The translations under genes were made by a program, and so were the position numbers. Of a stretch of 64,000 bases of DNA, positions 10,656 through 24,500 are shown piece after piece (the stretch's first letter is position 1; each line of letters opens with the position of its first letter). The stretch spans positions 7,316,001-7,380,000 of the forward strand of contig NC_089423.1 of assembly GCF_013426205.1 (NCBI RefSeq). Direction: 5' to 3'. The notes under the pieces are model-generated. The model was not told where the DNA came from. It did no database searches and saw only the letters and a list, made by a program, of their open reading frames with translations. Source of the stretch: Metarhizium brunneum. Taxonomy: Eukaryota > Ascomycota > Sordariomycetes > Hypocreales > Clavicipitaceae.

Positions 10656-13600
10656 ATGAATTCGAATCGACACCCCGAGGAGGCGGGCGCGAGACCCCAA
10701 AGGTCCCTCCCCGACGGTCATGATGAGAGCGACGCGGCACCGCAACACCACATGGCCGATCCGTTTGCGCATGCGTATGCAAATGAAGTCCACCCTCCCT
10801 CGTATGAAGAGGCCCAGGCTTCAACAGCAGGATGCGCGGGGGACCAGAAGACAATGTTTCCCTCCGTGCGGGCATCGAGCAGCAGTCCTGGCAATCATGC
10901 CGCTTCGAGCCAAGAAACGTATGTTGACCATATTTCGACCATGACAACCAAACAGAATTTTTCTTTATTTTTTAACAATAACAAAAAAACAGGAGGCAGT
11001 TTGACCAACGTCCATTGGACCCCGATTACTCTTACCAGCTTGGCGCGTCTGCAGAACCTACCGCTGAAGCGACGACAATCGGAGCAGCATTTCGAGATAC
11101 ACAAGACGAGCCAAAGTCGCAGTCCTCTGAGACGGAGGGAACACGCGCGTTTGTCATTGGTAAGTGGCCACTTTAGCGTCTGTATTCAGAGGCCGGGCTG
11201 ACGAGGCATGGAGACGATGGACGCGTCGAGATGCACATTGACGAGTCGCGACTCATATCTAGAATCCTGTCGACGACATTGCAAGCCGATAACCGATCCC
11301 AGGAACAAAACCCGACAGCCCGACGCTCTTCTTCTCCCGGCCCTACTCAAGGCAAACTGCCAAGCAGCAAGGTGGTCCGGCTCAATGTCGTCATGCAGGT
11401 CGTAGGATCCCGTGGCGACGTCCAACCCTTTGTGGCTCTCGGAAAAGTCCTCAAGGAGAAGTACGGTCACCGGGTCCGCTTGGCAACACACGGCGTCTTT
11501 CGCAAGTTTGTCACCGAGAATGGCCTGGAGTTTTTCGACATGGGCGGGGATCCAGTGCAGCTCATGGCCTTTATGGTGAAGAATCCAGGCTTGATCCCCG
11601 GCATCGATTCCATCGCCAGCGGTGACGTGGGGAAACGGCAGAAGGAAATGAAGGAAATCCTCATGGGCGCCTGGAGATCATGTTTCGAGGCTGGTGATGG
11701 CACCGGGCCGCCGCTGGAACAAGAGGGATTCCAGACGAGCGAAACCGAGATCCCCTTCATCGCAGATGCCATTATTGCGAACCCGCCCAGTTCCGGCCAC
11801 ATTCACATTGCCGAGAAGCTGGGGATTCCGTTGCACATCGTCTTCACGTACGTATCGCCACTTTGACGCTGAACATGTTGGACTAACATGTGATCAAAAG
11901 AATGCCATGGTCCCCAACGCTGTCGTTTCCTCATCCCCTTGCCAACATTGTATCAGTGACGACTGGCGAGCGGAGAGCCAATTTTCTCAGCTACGCACTC
12001 GTCGAAGTCTTGATGTGGCAAGGTCTTGGGGCCGTCATCAATCGCTTTAGAGAAAAGACTTTGTTTCTCGATCCCCTAAGTGACGTGACGGGGCCTGGAG
12101 TAGTCAGTCGCCTCCGGATACCACACTCGTATTGCTGGTGAGTTCACTTTCCCTATACTCTTATCGGCGCAGTCGTACAGCATCTTATTCATGCCCGGCG
12201 TTCCAGGTCGCCGGCTTTGATACCCAAGCCCGCGGATTGGGAGAATCACATTACCGTTTCGGGCTTCAGCTTCCTCCCCCTTTCGTCCACGTTCACGCCA
12301 GACGCGGACCTCGAGGCATTTCTCAAGGCGGGCCCTCCGCCTCTGTATATTGGCTTCGGATCCATTGTTCCTGCTGATCCCGACGGTTTGACCAGACTGC
12401 TATTTTCCGCCATCCAGCAGACGGGACAGCGTGCCCTTGTTTCCAAAGGCTGGGGCGGGCTCGGCAAAGACGACATGGACATTCCCGACGACGTCTTCAT
12501 GCTCGGCAACGTCCCGCACGAGTGGCTTTTCGAGCGCGTCTCGTGCGTCGTGCACCACGGCGGCGCCGGCACCACGTCCACGGGTATCGCCAAGGGAAAG
12601 CCGACCATCGTGGTGCCCTTCTTCGGCGACCAGCAGTTCTGGGGCAGTATGGTAGCCCGCGCCGGCGCAGGGCCGCCACCGATCCCCTTCAAACAGCTTA
12701 CGGCGGAGAACCTTGCTTCGGCAATCCTCATGGCCATTGAGCCGGAGACAATGGAAGCTGCCAAGGTCCTGGGCCAGAAGCTATCCGGCGAGAACGGCCG
12801 AGAAACGGCGGCCGACGACTTCCACAAGGGACTCGACTTGGACACTGTAAAATGCGACTTGTCGCCGAGCCGCACGGCGGTGTGGAGAGTGTCCAAGACC
12901 AAGATCAAATTGAGCGCATTCGCTGCCACAGTCCTAGCCAATGCGGGGATTTTAAATATGAACAACCTCAAGCGGTTCGTGACAAGAGTTGCCGATGACC
13001 ATGGATGAGAGGACCGCTAACCGCGTCAGGTACCACCCACGTTCGTACCACACCGTAGAAGGGTCCGTCGATCCTATTTCCGGCGGACTGGGGGCGATTC
13101 TAGGCCCCGTTGGGAGCCTGATGATGGGCATGATTGATATTCCACTTGATGTTGCCAAGGCAGTGGCCGTCAAGTCGACAAACTCGCTCAATGACCAGGC
13201 CGAGGGCTCTCGTCCGGCACCAAGAGCCCATCCTGAGAAGCCAATTGTCGGCTCCCAACTTCATGCTGATCAAAGTCCCGCTCCCAGCTCCTTCGAATCA
13301 AGCCAGCGTTCCTCAACCACCCCAGTGGACGCTGCTGATCCCCACGAGTTGAAGCTTCCACGACGGCCTACCAACGCGGAAGCTGACCCATCCGGATCCG
13401 AGCCGGCGCCCCCATCGCCGGTACGGAGAGAATCCGATAACAAGGGGAAGAAGAAGAGCATCAAGGAAAAAGTCACAGCTGCAAAGGCACGCATCTCCCT
13501 CGTCAATTTCCCACCCCAGCAGACATTTGGCATCGGCTGACAAGTGCAAATACTAGGCCTTTGGCTTTGGCTTTTACAAGGAACTCTCGGGCAACGAACA

Positions 13601-14407
13601 CATGGCTCGCTCCAGCTTTCTCCCCGATGTCAAGGGATCCATCAAGGACCATCCCAGCGGCTCGATAGGCTCGGACGCGGCGCTCGGCGCAGGCAAAGGG
13701 CTTGGGCGCATCGCCGCCATCGGCATGCGCATCCCCATGGATTTCGCCATGGGAATCAGCAGCGGGTTCCGCAACGCGCCCAAGCTGTACGGAGACACGA
13801 CGGTGCGACCAGCCCACAAGGTGGAAGGGTTCAACAGCGGACTACAGGCCGCAACAAGGGAGTTTGGCTACGGGGTATACGACGGCGTGACGGGGCTGGT
13901 GTCGCAGCCGTACAATGGAGCCAAGAGGGAGGGCGTGTCTGGATTTTTCAAGGGCTTCGCAAAGGGCGTCGGCGGTGCCGTGTTGAAGCCCGGTGCCGGT
14001 AAGTTGAATCCCCTTGTTGCGTCGTCATGACTCTTGCTTCGCCTGGCTCCTCGATCATGGCGTCAAGGGCAGACGCGGCATGGTGCTCCTTTTTTCAATT
14101 AACGCACTTGAGTGCTTGCTAATTTGGACCAGCGCTTTTTGGCATCCCCGGGTATGCATTCAAGGGCATTCACCAAGAGATACAGAACCATTTCGGCTCA
14201 GGCCTGGAGAGCTACATCATTTCTGTCCACACGGCCAAGGGCTTGAAGCAGTATGCTGACGCATCTGAGGACGAGAAGACGGAGATTGTGAATAAATGGC
14301 ATTCAAAGGAGATGGAGCAAAAGATGTCCAAGCCTGGAATTATAGACCGGTGGCAATCGGTACAGAGGTCGCGAAGGCAGTGGAAGGAAGGCGAGGAACG
14401 TGAGTGA
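10656..14407 (+). CDS. UDP-glycosyltransferase of the fungal sterol 3-beta-glucosyltransferase family
   Basis: Eight exons are inferred: 10656-10918, 10993-11159, 11214-11847, 11901-12137, 12207-12974, 13030-13501, 13557-13998 and 14133-14407, for 1085 residues. After a disordered N-terminus, the GT28-type N-terminal fold begins near residue 195 (MQVVGSRGDVQPFVALGK). The nucleotide-sugar site lies near 550 (HHGGAGTTSTGIAKGKPT, then VPFFGDQQFWG). The family moves glucose from UDP-glucose to sterols or other hydrophobic hydroxyls. No GRAM or PH domain is present, unlike Atg26. The glycine-rich C-terminal third (about 690-1085, e.g. GFFKGFAKGVGG) is typical of the shorter Pezizomycotina members. 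The third intron-exon join (acceptor at 11213) and the sixth donor (13502) are the least certain. It may be a resident lipid gene or may decorate the cluster product. Confidence 0.85.
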
Positions 14408-15534
14408 AGGGCTGGAAATTAGTCGCTTCTATCGATACAATTGACACGACCTAGCAGTGAGGTGTCGCAATGCGTCACAAATAAAACACATGTTAAGCAA
14501 CTGTTGTCGCGGCAGCTTGTCCCCGGCTAGTAGTTAAGTCGTGTGAGTTGTTCGTCTCTTCACCCAGAGCTGCAAAGCTTTAAAGAATATATTCGAGTCA
14601 TGTTTTCTGGCAGTCCAGCTTGATACGACATACGAAGGGAGGCTTAGCATATCGAGGTTCGAATTATGAACAAACTTTGAAGTCTCCCATGAATTAGTCG
14701 TTGGTCTTGGCCATACAGCGTGGTCTTTATCATTGAGTTCAGTCGCCCCGTCTTTGAGTTTTATTGCGCACTCCAACCAGCACTTGTAATGGCTAGTTAG
14801 TTGGACCATAGTGTTGAAATCTTTTGTCAAAACTTGATTCACCGACTTGGCCTACCCTGCATCGATTTCCACCCATGCATTCAGTCACCTAGACCTAGAC
14901 AGCAGTCCCAGTGCGTCTCATATACGTGTGAACCCTTGTAGAGTCCTCTGGGACGTCAATTAAACATTACAATCAATGAATAAATTATATACATTTCGAA
15001 GGTTTGCTCCCAATGATATGTATCTGCGAGATTCGGAACCATTTCGTCACCCATGCAGGATGCAACATTGCTTATGGTTACAAAAACAAGCACAAGTTCC
15101 GCACCTAGCTGCATCTTCAACAGCTGCAGTAGTTCTGAGCCAAACACAAGTAAAGGCTTCTAAGAATCCAGAATGTACTCTTCAGGCTGGAAGCCGCCAT
15201 GATGGGATGGTCACATGCACTCATGGCCGCATGATCCGCCGCCGAGTGAAACGAAAATAGGCTACAGCTAAATATGGCACTGGGTTGTTTTGATGCATAA
15301 ATTCAAATTCAAGCAACTGCGTCGGTAACGGATGCTACTATATTTTTAACACTACAGAAATTATCCGATACCGCATATCGCGCCATGCACAAAAGAAAGC
15401 AGAAGACTACCAATAATGGCAATGGCTTCAATGCCAAGAATATATTAAACACATACAAAGGAAACTATTAAAAAATGGCTACTGGCACCATGTACTCTTG
15501 TCCTGCGCTGAAAGAAATAAAATACACGATGGGT
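14408..15534. other. Convergent intergenic region between glycosyltransferase and NRPS
   Basis: Both neighbouring genes end into this 1.13-kb AT-leaning stretch, which should hold their 3' untranslated regions. The 102-codon minus-strand frame at 14534-14842 has no recognisable domain and I do not call it. No repeat or RNA gene is seen. Confidence 0.5.
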
Positions 15535-18500
15535 TTAAACATCCAGATCCATAATCTTCATTGTCGGTTGAGCCATGATCGCGGTCAGCATTTTTGAAAA
15601 GTCAGCCGCCAGCCCAGCCGCCTGGCCATCATGCATCATATCGGTCCAGTAAGCGATGGATATTTCGACCGAGACGCCATCAACGTGCACAGCGACGGAG
15701 ACATCGTACTGTTTACACGAGTCAGTATGCTTTTCGAATCATGCACAAGGGCCAGAAACATACCTGATTCGGATCTTGTCCTCCCTTGTTTTCAAACTTC
15801 AGCAAAGGCTCTTTGCTGTCAGCAGATTCGGACTCTTCGCCCGCCCCATTAGAATATTGCATGGACATGATGGTGTTGAAGAGGCCCTGCGCTGCGCCTC
15901 GGGTGTGTTCCTTGATAGCGGGAACAAGGCCGTATTGGTGAGGCAGACTCTGTAGGAAGTCATTCCTGGTCTGTTGTAATAGAGCAAGCACCGTTGTAGC
16001 CGAATCAACGACTTGGCGGTACAAGAGCATGTGTATCAGCGCACCGACAAGGTCCATCACACCGTCAATGGGCATGTCTCGGCCCGACGTCAAATATCCA
16101 AAGACGGCGTCGTCGCAGCCTGTATACCTGCGCAGGACTAGACCCCATGTCGACTGGATCAGATTCGCCACAGTTAAACCGTAGGTCTTGCAAAAGCCTT
16201 GGATCTGGGCAAAGTCTTCCTTGAGATGGACGTGTACGGACCGCTGCTCTCTCTCGCTGCAGAGAGGAGCATCAGGACGCGGCAAGTGACATGGCTCAAC
16301 AGCATCCAGGTACTGCCGCCAGAAGATGGCATCTTGGCTGGCGGGTTGTTGCTGCAGGAAGGCAATGTAATCGGAGTACATGGGTCCGGGGGCAAGCTGA
16401 AGATTGCTTTCGTAGGCCATGTAAAGGTCGTGCATGAGGAGCCGCATCGACATGCCATCGGTGAGCGCGTGACTAATGTCCAAGCAGCACATGACTTTGC
16501 TGGCCGTTGTGAAGATAGAAAGACGGTGGTGTGGCACCGGTTCGAGGAAGTCAATCATTTCTTGACTGCGCATCCTTTCCGACACGTTGTCATCGTCGCA
16601 TTCTATGACGGAAATTCTCGCCGTATGCGTATGGAGAACGACTTGATCAAAAGAATCTTTGCGAGAGACGCTTGGCACAAATATGGTACGAAGGGAAACG
16701 TGTCTGTCCACTACTCTCTGCCAAGCCGTCATCAACCGACAATGATCTACAGGTCCAGTCTGTGGTCCAGGTATGACGTCGTACATGTTCCGTACGCCGT
16801 ATATTCCCGGCACTTTTTGCTGAGCCGAAATCATGGACTCCTGCATGGGGGACGTTGGATATGCGGCCTCTACCTGGGATGGGTGGATGGCAAGACTGCT
16901 GAGATGGGATTGGAATTGGGAAAGCTCCCAATCCTCCAGTGAGAGGAGTGGAAAGCTGCTTCTTGTAAGCTGCAGTTCCGTGACAGACAGCCGGTTTGTG
17001 AGTGTGCCCAGGCACTCTTTGCTTTCTGACACCCATTGTCGAATCAAGTCCTGATGGTGCATGCGGCGATTGTAAGCAAACGACACCCGCGTTTTCCCCT
17101 GGACAACCTCTACTGAAATCTCAAAGAGGGAAAACCGATGCATATCTGATCCTTGGTCTTTGTGTACCTCGTTTTCCGCAAGGGGCTCTGGGCGGAGCAG
17201 CGCATCGTCTCGTTCCAGCTGCTGATAGCGACCCTGGTAATTGAGAATGACCTCCATTTGTGTGTGATGGCCGAATGTCTGTTGTCCCTGTGGCGACAAG
17301 AAGCGCGAACAGAAATACGGATAGCCGCTGCTCGGGACTTGACGCCTCAAATCTTTGGTATGCGCCAGGATTTTCAGCTCATCTTGCTCCTTCATCACCG
17401 GAACGTGCAGCGGATTCAGGGTTGTGAACCAGCCCACGATTTCTGCCGCGTCCGACTCGGGAGCCAGCGATTCTCTGCCGTGGCCCTCGCTGAAAATCGT
17501 CGGCGTCGGCCGATCGGCAAAGACGCGGTGGAAGGAGTCGATCAAGGCGGAGAGAATGATGTCCACTGGCTCCGTTTGGAGAGCCTCGTTACTGACACCA
17601 AAAAGCTTGTCCGTAGTTTCTTCATCCAGCGAGAACGCCGTCTCCAGCTGATCTTCAAAGACATTGGGTTGATTCAGCATGCCCCAAAAGCCAAAGTCCG
17701 CGGGAGGGATTTGAAGCGGCATGACGTCCTTTGGAAGGAGCTCTTTCGCGTATTCTGCCTGCATCGTGGCCCAAGTCTGGAATGATGGTGGTTTCGGCGA
17801 TGAAAGCCTGCCAGAGTCTAGGAGCTGTTCCAAGTCTCGCAGAATGTGTCTCCACGAGACTAAATCTATGACCAGATGGTGGGCACAAAGGAAAAGGAGT
17901 TGGTGCGAGCCTCCTACATCGTCGTTGCTACCGATGGTGAACAAAGCAGCGCAGAACACTGGCCCTTCTCTAATATTAATGGCGCGTTGGGAGGCTTGAA
18001 TCAGCGGCATCATCTCCTCTCTCCGGGACAGTTGATGCATGCTGAAACGGTGTGAATCAGCCACATCCCCAGTAATACGCTGCGTCCATTGATTGTTTTC
18101 TTCCTGAGAAAACCTTGCCCGTAGCAAGGAGTGTTGCCCAACCAACTTTTCGATGGCCCTGGCCATTTGCAGTGTGCCGATGCGTCTGGTGACACGCAGG
18201 AGGAAACTTTGGTGGAAATGATGAGACATTTCGGCGTTTGACGCAATGTCAAAGTACATCTGCTGAATGGGCGTAAGACCAAAAGATGAGTCGAGAATTT
18301 CTGGATGGGCTAGTGCAGTCTCCGAAGTTGATTTTGCCAGAAGCGCCATCTGGCTGATGGATTTTGCGCGCAGAATATGCTGTGTTGAGAGCTCGATCTT
18401 CTCCGTGCGGCATTTTGCTCTTAATTGCATTGCCGTGATGGAATCTCCTCCGAGACTCAGGAACGACCTGTCGAGTCTGACAGTTTGCAGATTGAGTACC

Positions 18501-21500
18501 TGACACAACATCTTTTGAATCTTGTCTTCCATCACAGTGGCGGGGATATGACTACCCTCTAAATCTTCGGCGTCAGCTGAAGTTGAAAACACATCCTCGT
18601 CCATTTGCTCAACCCATTTTGTCATCTCTAGTCGGTTCAGCTTCCCTGAAACGGTCATGGACATATGGTCCACCACCAACCAGATGGAAGGAACCATATA
18701 TCCTGGCACAGACTCAGCGAGCTTCTTGCGTATAAGAGAGACTTCAAGCTGGGCGGACTCGGCTTGTATGAGTTGCGGCATGTCTCTGGCAGCTGATGGC
18801 GGAACCGACTCAAGCGAGATGATGGCAGTCAGACGCTGCTGACCAGATTTCGACTTGGAAAGCAGAATCATTGCATGCCGGATATGTCTGTCCGTGGACA
18901 AATGATGCTCAATCTCACTAGACTCAATGCGTTGCCCGTGGAGCTTGAACTGAGTGTCCTTTCTGCCAACGTAGTCAATGGTTCCGTCGAAATTGTACTT
19001 GACTAGATCTCCAGTCTTGTAGAATCGCCGATCTCCTTGCCCCTTGGCCCAGGCAGGATTCGTGATGAAACGCGCCCGAGTTGTTTCGTCTAGAGCAACA
19101 TATCCGCGAGCCAGAATAGGGCCTTCGATCAAAAGTTCCCCCACACAGCCTATGGGGCATAGATGATCATGGTTGGCAATTTCAGTAATCCACATCAATG
19201 CACCAACGCCGTAGCCAATGTTTGTTGGTGGCGTGTCCGGCTCGAGTCCGCAGAGGGCGGTTGACCAAATACTCGTCTCGGCCGGTCCATAGATGTTGAT
19301 CAGATGGACCCTATTCGCCCACACGGCTACATTTTCTTTCGTCACGGCCTCGCCTCCCAAGGACAAGGTCTCCAGTGTTGGGACATCGGCAGGCTGGAGG
19401 AAGCTGGCCACGGTGGGCGTCAGATAAGCCCAGTTGATCTGCATTCTGTTGATGAAAGCGGCCAGATCGTTCAACCTCTCTTCCTCTGTCGGCACGCATA
19501 CACAGCCACCATATATCAGGGTTGTGAAAATTTCCCCGATACTCACGTCGAACGTGTACGCTGCAAATTGCAAGACGCGCGAGTCAGTCCCCAAACGCAT
19601 TGCTTTGCCGTGAGCTTGTGCGCTGGCGCAAAGCGCCCGATGCTCCAAGCAAATTCCCTTGGGAGCTCCAGTAGAACCTGATGTGAATACTACAAAGGCG
19701 GGATTCTCGGGTCCGGCACTAGTGAAAGTGCCTGTCGCTGGGTATTTGTTGGTCAGACTCTCTGTAGGCAAGACAACGTTGACGTTCCAGCCCTGGAAAA
19801 TATGTCTGTGCTGCTGTTGTGTCACAACAATGCTGGCTTTGACATCTTGGGCTATGGCTTGAAGGCGTTCCGGAGGATGTTCAGGGTTGATTGCAACGCA
19901 TGCGCCGCCGGCCTTAAGGATAGCCAACATGGCGACGATGGTCCACGCAGACTTGTTGTAACAGACGAGCACCATCACCTCGGGCTTCACGCCGACTTGA
20001 ACCAGGTGGTGAGCCAGCTGAGTTGACCTGCTGTCGAGCTCAGCATAAGTGAAGTTGCTGTCCGAGGCAAGAATCGCCGGGGCAAGTGGCCGAGCTGACA
20101 CTTGGGCTTGGACGAGGTTGTGCATCGTCTCGTTCTTCTCCTGCGGCGGTTCCCTATTCCATGCCGCAACCTGTTCTTCGTCTTGCGGACTGAAGAAGCT
20201 GACATGCTTCAAGGGGAGACTGCGGGACTCGTCCTGATTAAGCTGTCCAACCAAATGCTCGAACAAGTTGAGCATTTTCTGGATCCGATCGTGGGAGATG
20301 ATGGCAGTGTCGAAACGAACCTCGACGTCGACCTTGTCAGTACCTTGGACGCATTCCACTACCAACCCATAGCTATCAAACCCAGCAATATCATAAGGCA
20401 CAGGAATCATCCCCAAAACACCCTCTGCATCTTCATTCGCTGCAGATTGAATGACAAAGAGATGCTTTAGATCGACGTAGTTGTCCAGGCTGTGAAGGTT
20501 TTGAAGGCCCACATGTGCAAATGGTATCATCTCCGTCATCTGCTTCTGAGTGTTTCCGAGATAGTCAGCAACAGTTTGCTCCATATCAAGATTCATGACA
20601 ATCGGAACAGTCGTAATGGTTGGTCCGATGACGCTCTCGATGCCCTGCATGTGCAAGTTACGGCCCGAAAGAGCCATGGCAAATGCGACGTCACTACTAT
20701 TCGAATGTCGAGCAACTGCCAATGCCCATGCAGCTTGTAGGGTGCTGGACATAAGCGTTCCGGACTTGTAATTGTGCGTAACCGCCATGGAGTATGTGAA
20801 GGCCTGATTTGGGCGAGGTTTGTAAGTCAGGGAGCGTGCCTCGGGGAAGCTCGTGGGCTTATCACCAGAGAGTTGTCCTTTCCAGAATGCCATTGCTGCA
20901 CTTTGATCGATCTTTTCAAGGTGTTCGATCAGCTTGCTATATGGCACGGCCTTCGGAATCTCATCACGGTCGTAAATGCCTCGCAGCTGGTCAAAGAGCA
21001 ACTGATTACTCCACGCGTCGTACACTGCATGGTGTGCGGTCCAGATAAAATGACCCTCCACGATGGCATACCGACAAAGGGGTCTTCCGAAATTCATGTT
21101 TTCGGCCAAGTCATGCTCCAAATATGCCTGCAGTGTTGACGCACTTTGCCATGCCGGTTCTTCTCTAACAACCACCTGCAAGTCCGTGTCCAAGATTCGT
21201 GTTCTCAGTATAGGGTGCATGTCTGCCAGTGTCTGCCACGCACGTTTGAAACGATCAAAATCAAGCGCCTCGGGGAGCTGGAACACTTTTTGAGCAATGT
21301 ACGCACCGGGGTCCCGGATCGTAATACTAAACAGGCCCTTTTGTAGAGCTGTGCATGGATAGATGTCCTCGATCGCCTCAACTTTAACCTCACAAACGCT
21401 CGCGGCCATTTGAATGATATCGTCCAAAGAGTGTTCGTCTCTCAGTAGGGAAAAAGGCTCAATATCTGTCGCTGGAGTAAAGACAACGTCCTGAATGGCC

Positions 21501-24500
21501 TTTGCCATCTCCGATAGCTTTGGGAAGCGAAAAATGTCCGCCACAGATATCGAAAGATGGCTAGCACGAGCTTCGGCAACCAATCTCATGGCAGTAATCG
21601 AGTCTCCGCCGGACTGGAAAAAGTTGTCATTCGCGCCGATAGCAGAAACATCAATGCGCAACAAGCCGGCCCAGAGACTCTGCAACTTTTTTTCCATTGG
21701 GGTTGAGGGTGCTACCTTTTCAACATCCACTAGCATATAAGGCGCAAGCTGAGCTTTGGACAGCTTTGCAGCCATTTCTCGCATGGCTTTGCGATCGAGC
21801 TTACCGGACGAAGTAGTGGGAGCTTGGTACAGCATGATGAACAGCTGCGGCACCATGTATGGCGGTAGGGAGCCCATGAGTAATTGTTGGAGATGTAGCA
21901 TGCTCTTTCGCAAATCTTCTGTGATTAGCACGAGGTTGCTGTTTGTGTCATGAACCAAGTGCTGATCTTTTTGACCATGTTGGAGAAAAGCTGCCAAAAC
22001 TCGGTCCTCCTTATGTCCTTCTCTGGAGACGATTTCAACGGCCACATGTTGTACATCTGGGAGGCTCTGTCTGATGTGGTCCTCAATCTCGGACGGCTCG
22101 ATCCTCTGGCCTCGAAGTTTGACTTGAGTATCTTTCCTCCCAATATAATCCAATGTTCCGTCGACGTTGTATTTGACCAAGTCACCCGTCTTGTACATTC
22201 GTCGTGGCTTCTTTTGGCTATCCGCAGCCCATAGCGGATCAAAAATGAAGGCTGCCGATGTGATTTCGGGATTTTTAACATATCCCCGAGCCAAAATTGG
22301 TCCCTCGACCAAGAGCTCGCCGACACACCCGATTGGGGCCAAACGATTATGATCGGTGACATCGGTGACCCATGTATGAGCTCCGTAGCCACGGCCAATG
22401 TTCGCCGGTTGTTTTCCCGGGCTTAAGTGGGAGTTGGAAGTCCAAATGGTGGTTTCAGACGGTCCGTAGCTGTTTATCAGGTGCACTTTGGTTGCCCATC
22501 TTTCGACAAGATCCTGTCTGATTGCTTCTCCACCGAGAGCAAGTGTTTGAAGAGTTGGAACTTTAGCAGGATCAAGGAGATCGGCCATTGCAGGAGTTAG
22601 AAAAAGCCAGTTCACTTTCCACTTGTTAATTACTCCAGTCAGGTCATTGAGCCTCTCGGTTTCAGATGGTACGCAGACGCATCCTCCAAACATTAAAGTT
22701 GTGAGAACCTCGCTATTGCTGACATCAAACGTTGAAGCGGCAAAATTCAGTGTTCGGGTGTCGCTGTCAAACTGCATGGACGGCCCCTCGGCGAGTGCCA
22801 TGGTGACCATGCTGCGGTGTTCTATCACCACGCCTTTGGGCTTTCCCGTGGATCCAGACGTGAATACGACAAAGGCTGCGCTATCAGGCCGTCCGAAGGA
22901 GGGTGCAGAGATACTTAAAGTCGGTAGCATAGTCAACCAAGATGGTTCGACCACGATGATTCTGGGGACTACATCGACAAATAACTCTGCGTATTGGGGG
23001 GCCACAAGTATAAGGCCAGCATCGATGTCATGAATGATTCCTCGTAGACGACTGAGTGGGTGGGCGGAACTGAGTGATACATAAGCGCCGCCGGCTTTGA
23101 GCACGGCAATCATTGTCACGATGGTCCATGCCGATTTGTCGAAACATATTGGGACCATGACCTCAGGGCCGACACCAAGGTCGACCAAGTGTGTGGCCAA
23201 AGCGTTGGACAAGCGATCCAGCTCTTGATAAGAGAGCTGCCCATCCCATGCACAAATAGCAGGCGCATCAACAGGTCGGGAGCGCATCTGTTTTTCGATG
23301 ACTTGATGGATGCACATGTCCACAGACTCGTGCTTTTGGCTGTTCCAGACGTTCAACTGCTCTAGGTCTTGGGGGCTCACAAGATTGACCCCTTCCATGA
23401 TGGAAGAGTGTGATTCATCGTTGAGCTGACAAATGACATGATGAAACTGCCACAGCATTCTTTCCATCTGTCCAGTCTCAATCACATCTTTGTCGTAGCG
23501 CGCTTCGATACACACACTTTCCTCTTCGACACTGCATTGAACAATCAGCGCATAGGTGTTGAAGTCATCTTCCTCTGTTGGTAATAGTTCAAGGTCGAGA
23601 AAACCGTCAGCTTCTCCCAGTGATTGGATAACAAGAAGATGCTTCAGGTCCAGTTCGTAATCTGGCTCAGCCTCGAGACAGAGTCGACGAAGACTTTGTA
23701 TCCCCACGTGCTCGTATGGCATCATCTCCATGGCTTGGTTCTGCACAAGTTCAAGATACTTGTACACTGTGGTGTTCCTGCTGGGCAGCTCGATTCTCAG
23801 GGGGACTGTCGTAATAGTTGGCCCTGTCATTTTCATGATGCCAGGAACAGGAGCGGTGCGACCAGAGAGGGTCAATGCAAGTATAATGTCGTCAGATCTC
23901 GAATACTGAGAGACGACCATGGCCCATGCTGCCTTTATGAGAGTCGCACTAGTGATGGCGGACTGCTTTTGGCGAGACAGTGGAAGACGAAGAGTTTGCA
24001 CATGGTCAGCTCGAGGCTTGTATGAGGGGGACGGCAGGACAGGGAAGCTTGTTGGTGCTTGTTCTCGCAAAAGCTGTGATTTCCAGAATTTATTCGCAGA
24101 CTCCGTATCCTCTTGGGCCAAGAAATGAATAAAACGGTTGTAGGATGGTGATTTCGATATAGCATCGCCCATGTACAGTTGTTTGACCCGTTCAAACAAC
24201 AAGTTTTGACTCCAGCCGCTGTTTATTTCGTGTGTTAGTCATTTTTCGTCTTCAAAAAAGGGAATCGTTTAAGTAAACTTCTGTGAAGAGGAAGGAGTTG
24301 CAATCGAACCAAAGAACTTACTCGTAAAGTGCATGGTGGACAGACCAGATGAAGTATGAATCTTGTCCGAGTCCATCAATTATACAAAGCCGATGCAGGA
24401 GCCCACCATACTCAATTGGAAGCCCGTTGTCCTCTTCAAGATATGATTCCAGTGTCAAACCCTCTTTCCAAGGGTTTTCTTGTCGTAAAACAACCTGCAC

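Noticed and set aside
11160..11189. 30-bp intron GTAAGT..CAG in the glycosyltransferase gene
   Set aside because: It keeps the frame but is shorter than any usual fungal intron. The 54-bp alternative ending at 11213 also keeps frame, has a CTGAC branch site and gives the expected DDGRVEMHID.
12075..12090. TGACGTGA, a motif resembling the apicidin api-box
   Set aside because: It lies inside an exon of the glycosyltransferase gene, not in a promoter, and I saw no matching set upstream of the other cluster genes.
16199..23033. Plus-strand frames of 100-250 codons opposite the NRPS
   Set aside because: They mirror the NRPS coding strand and contain no recognisable protein features.
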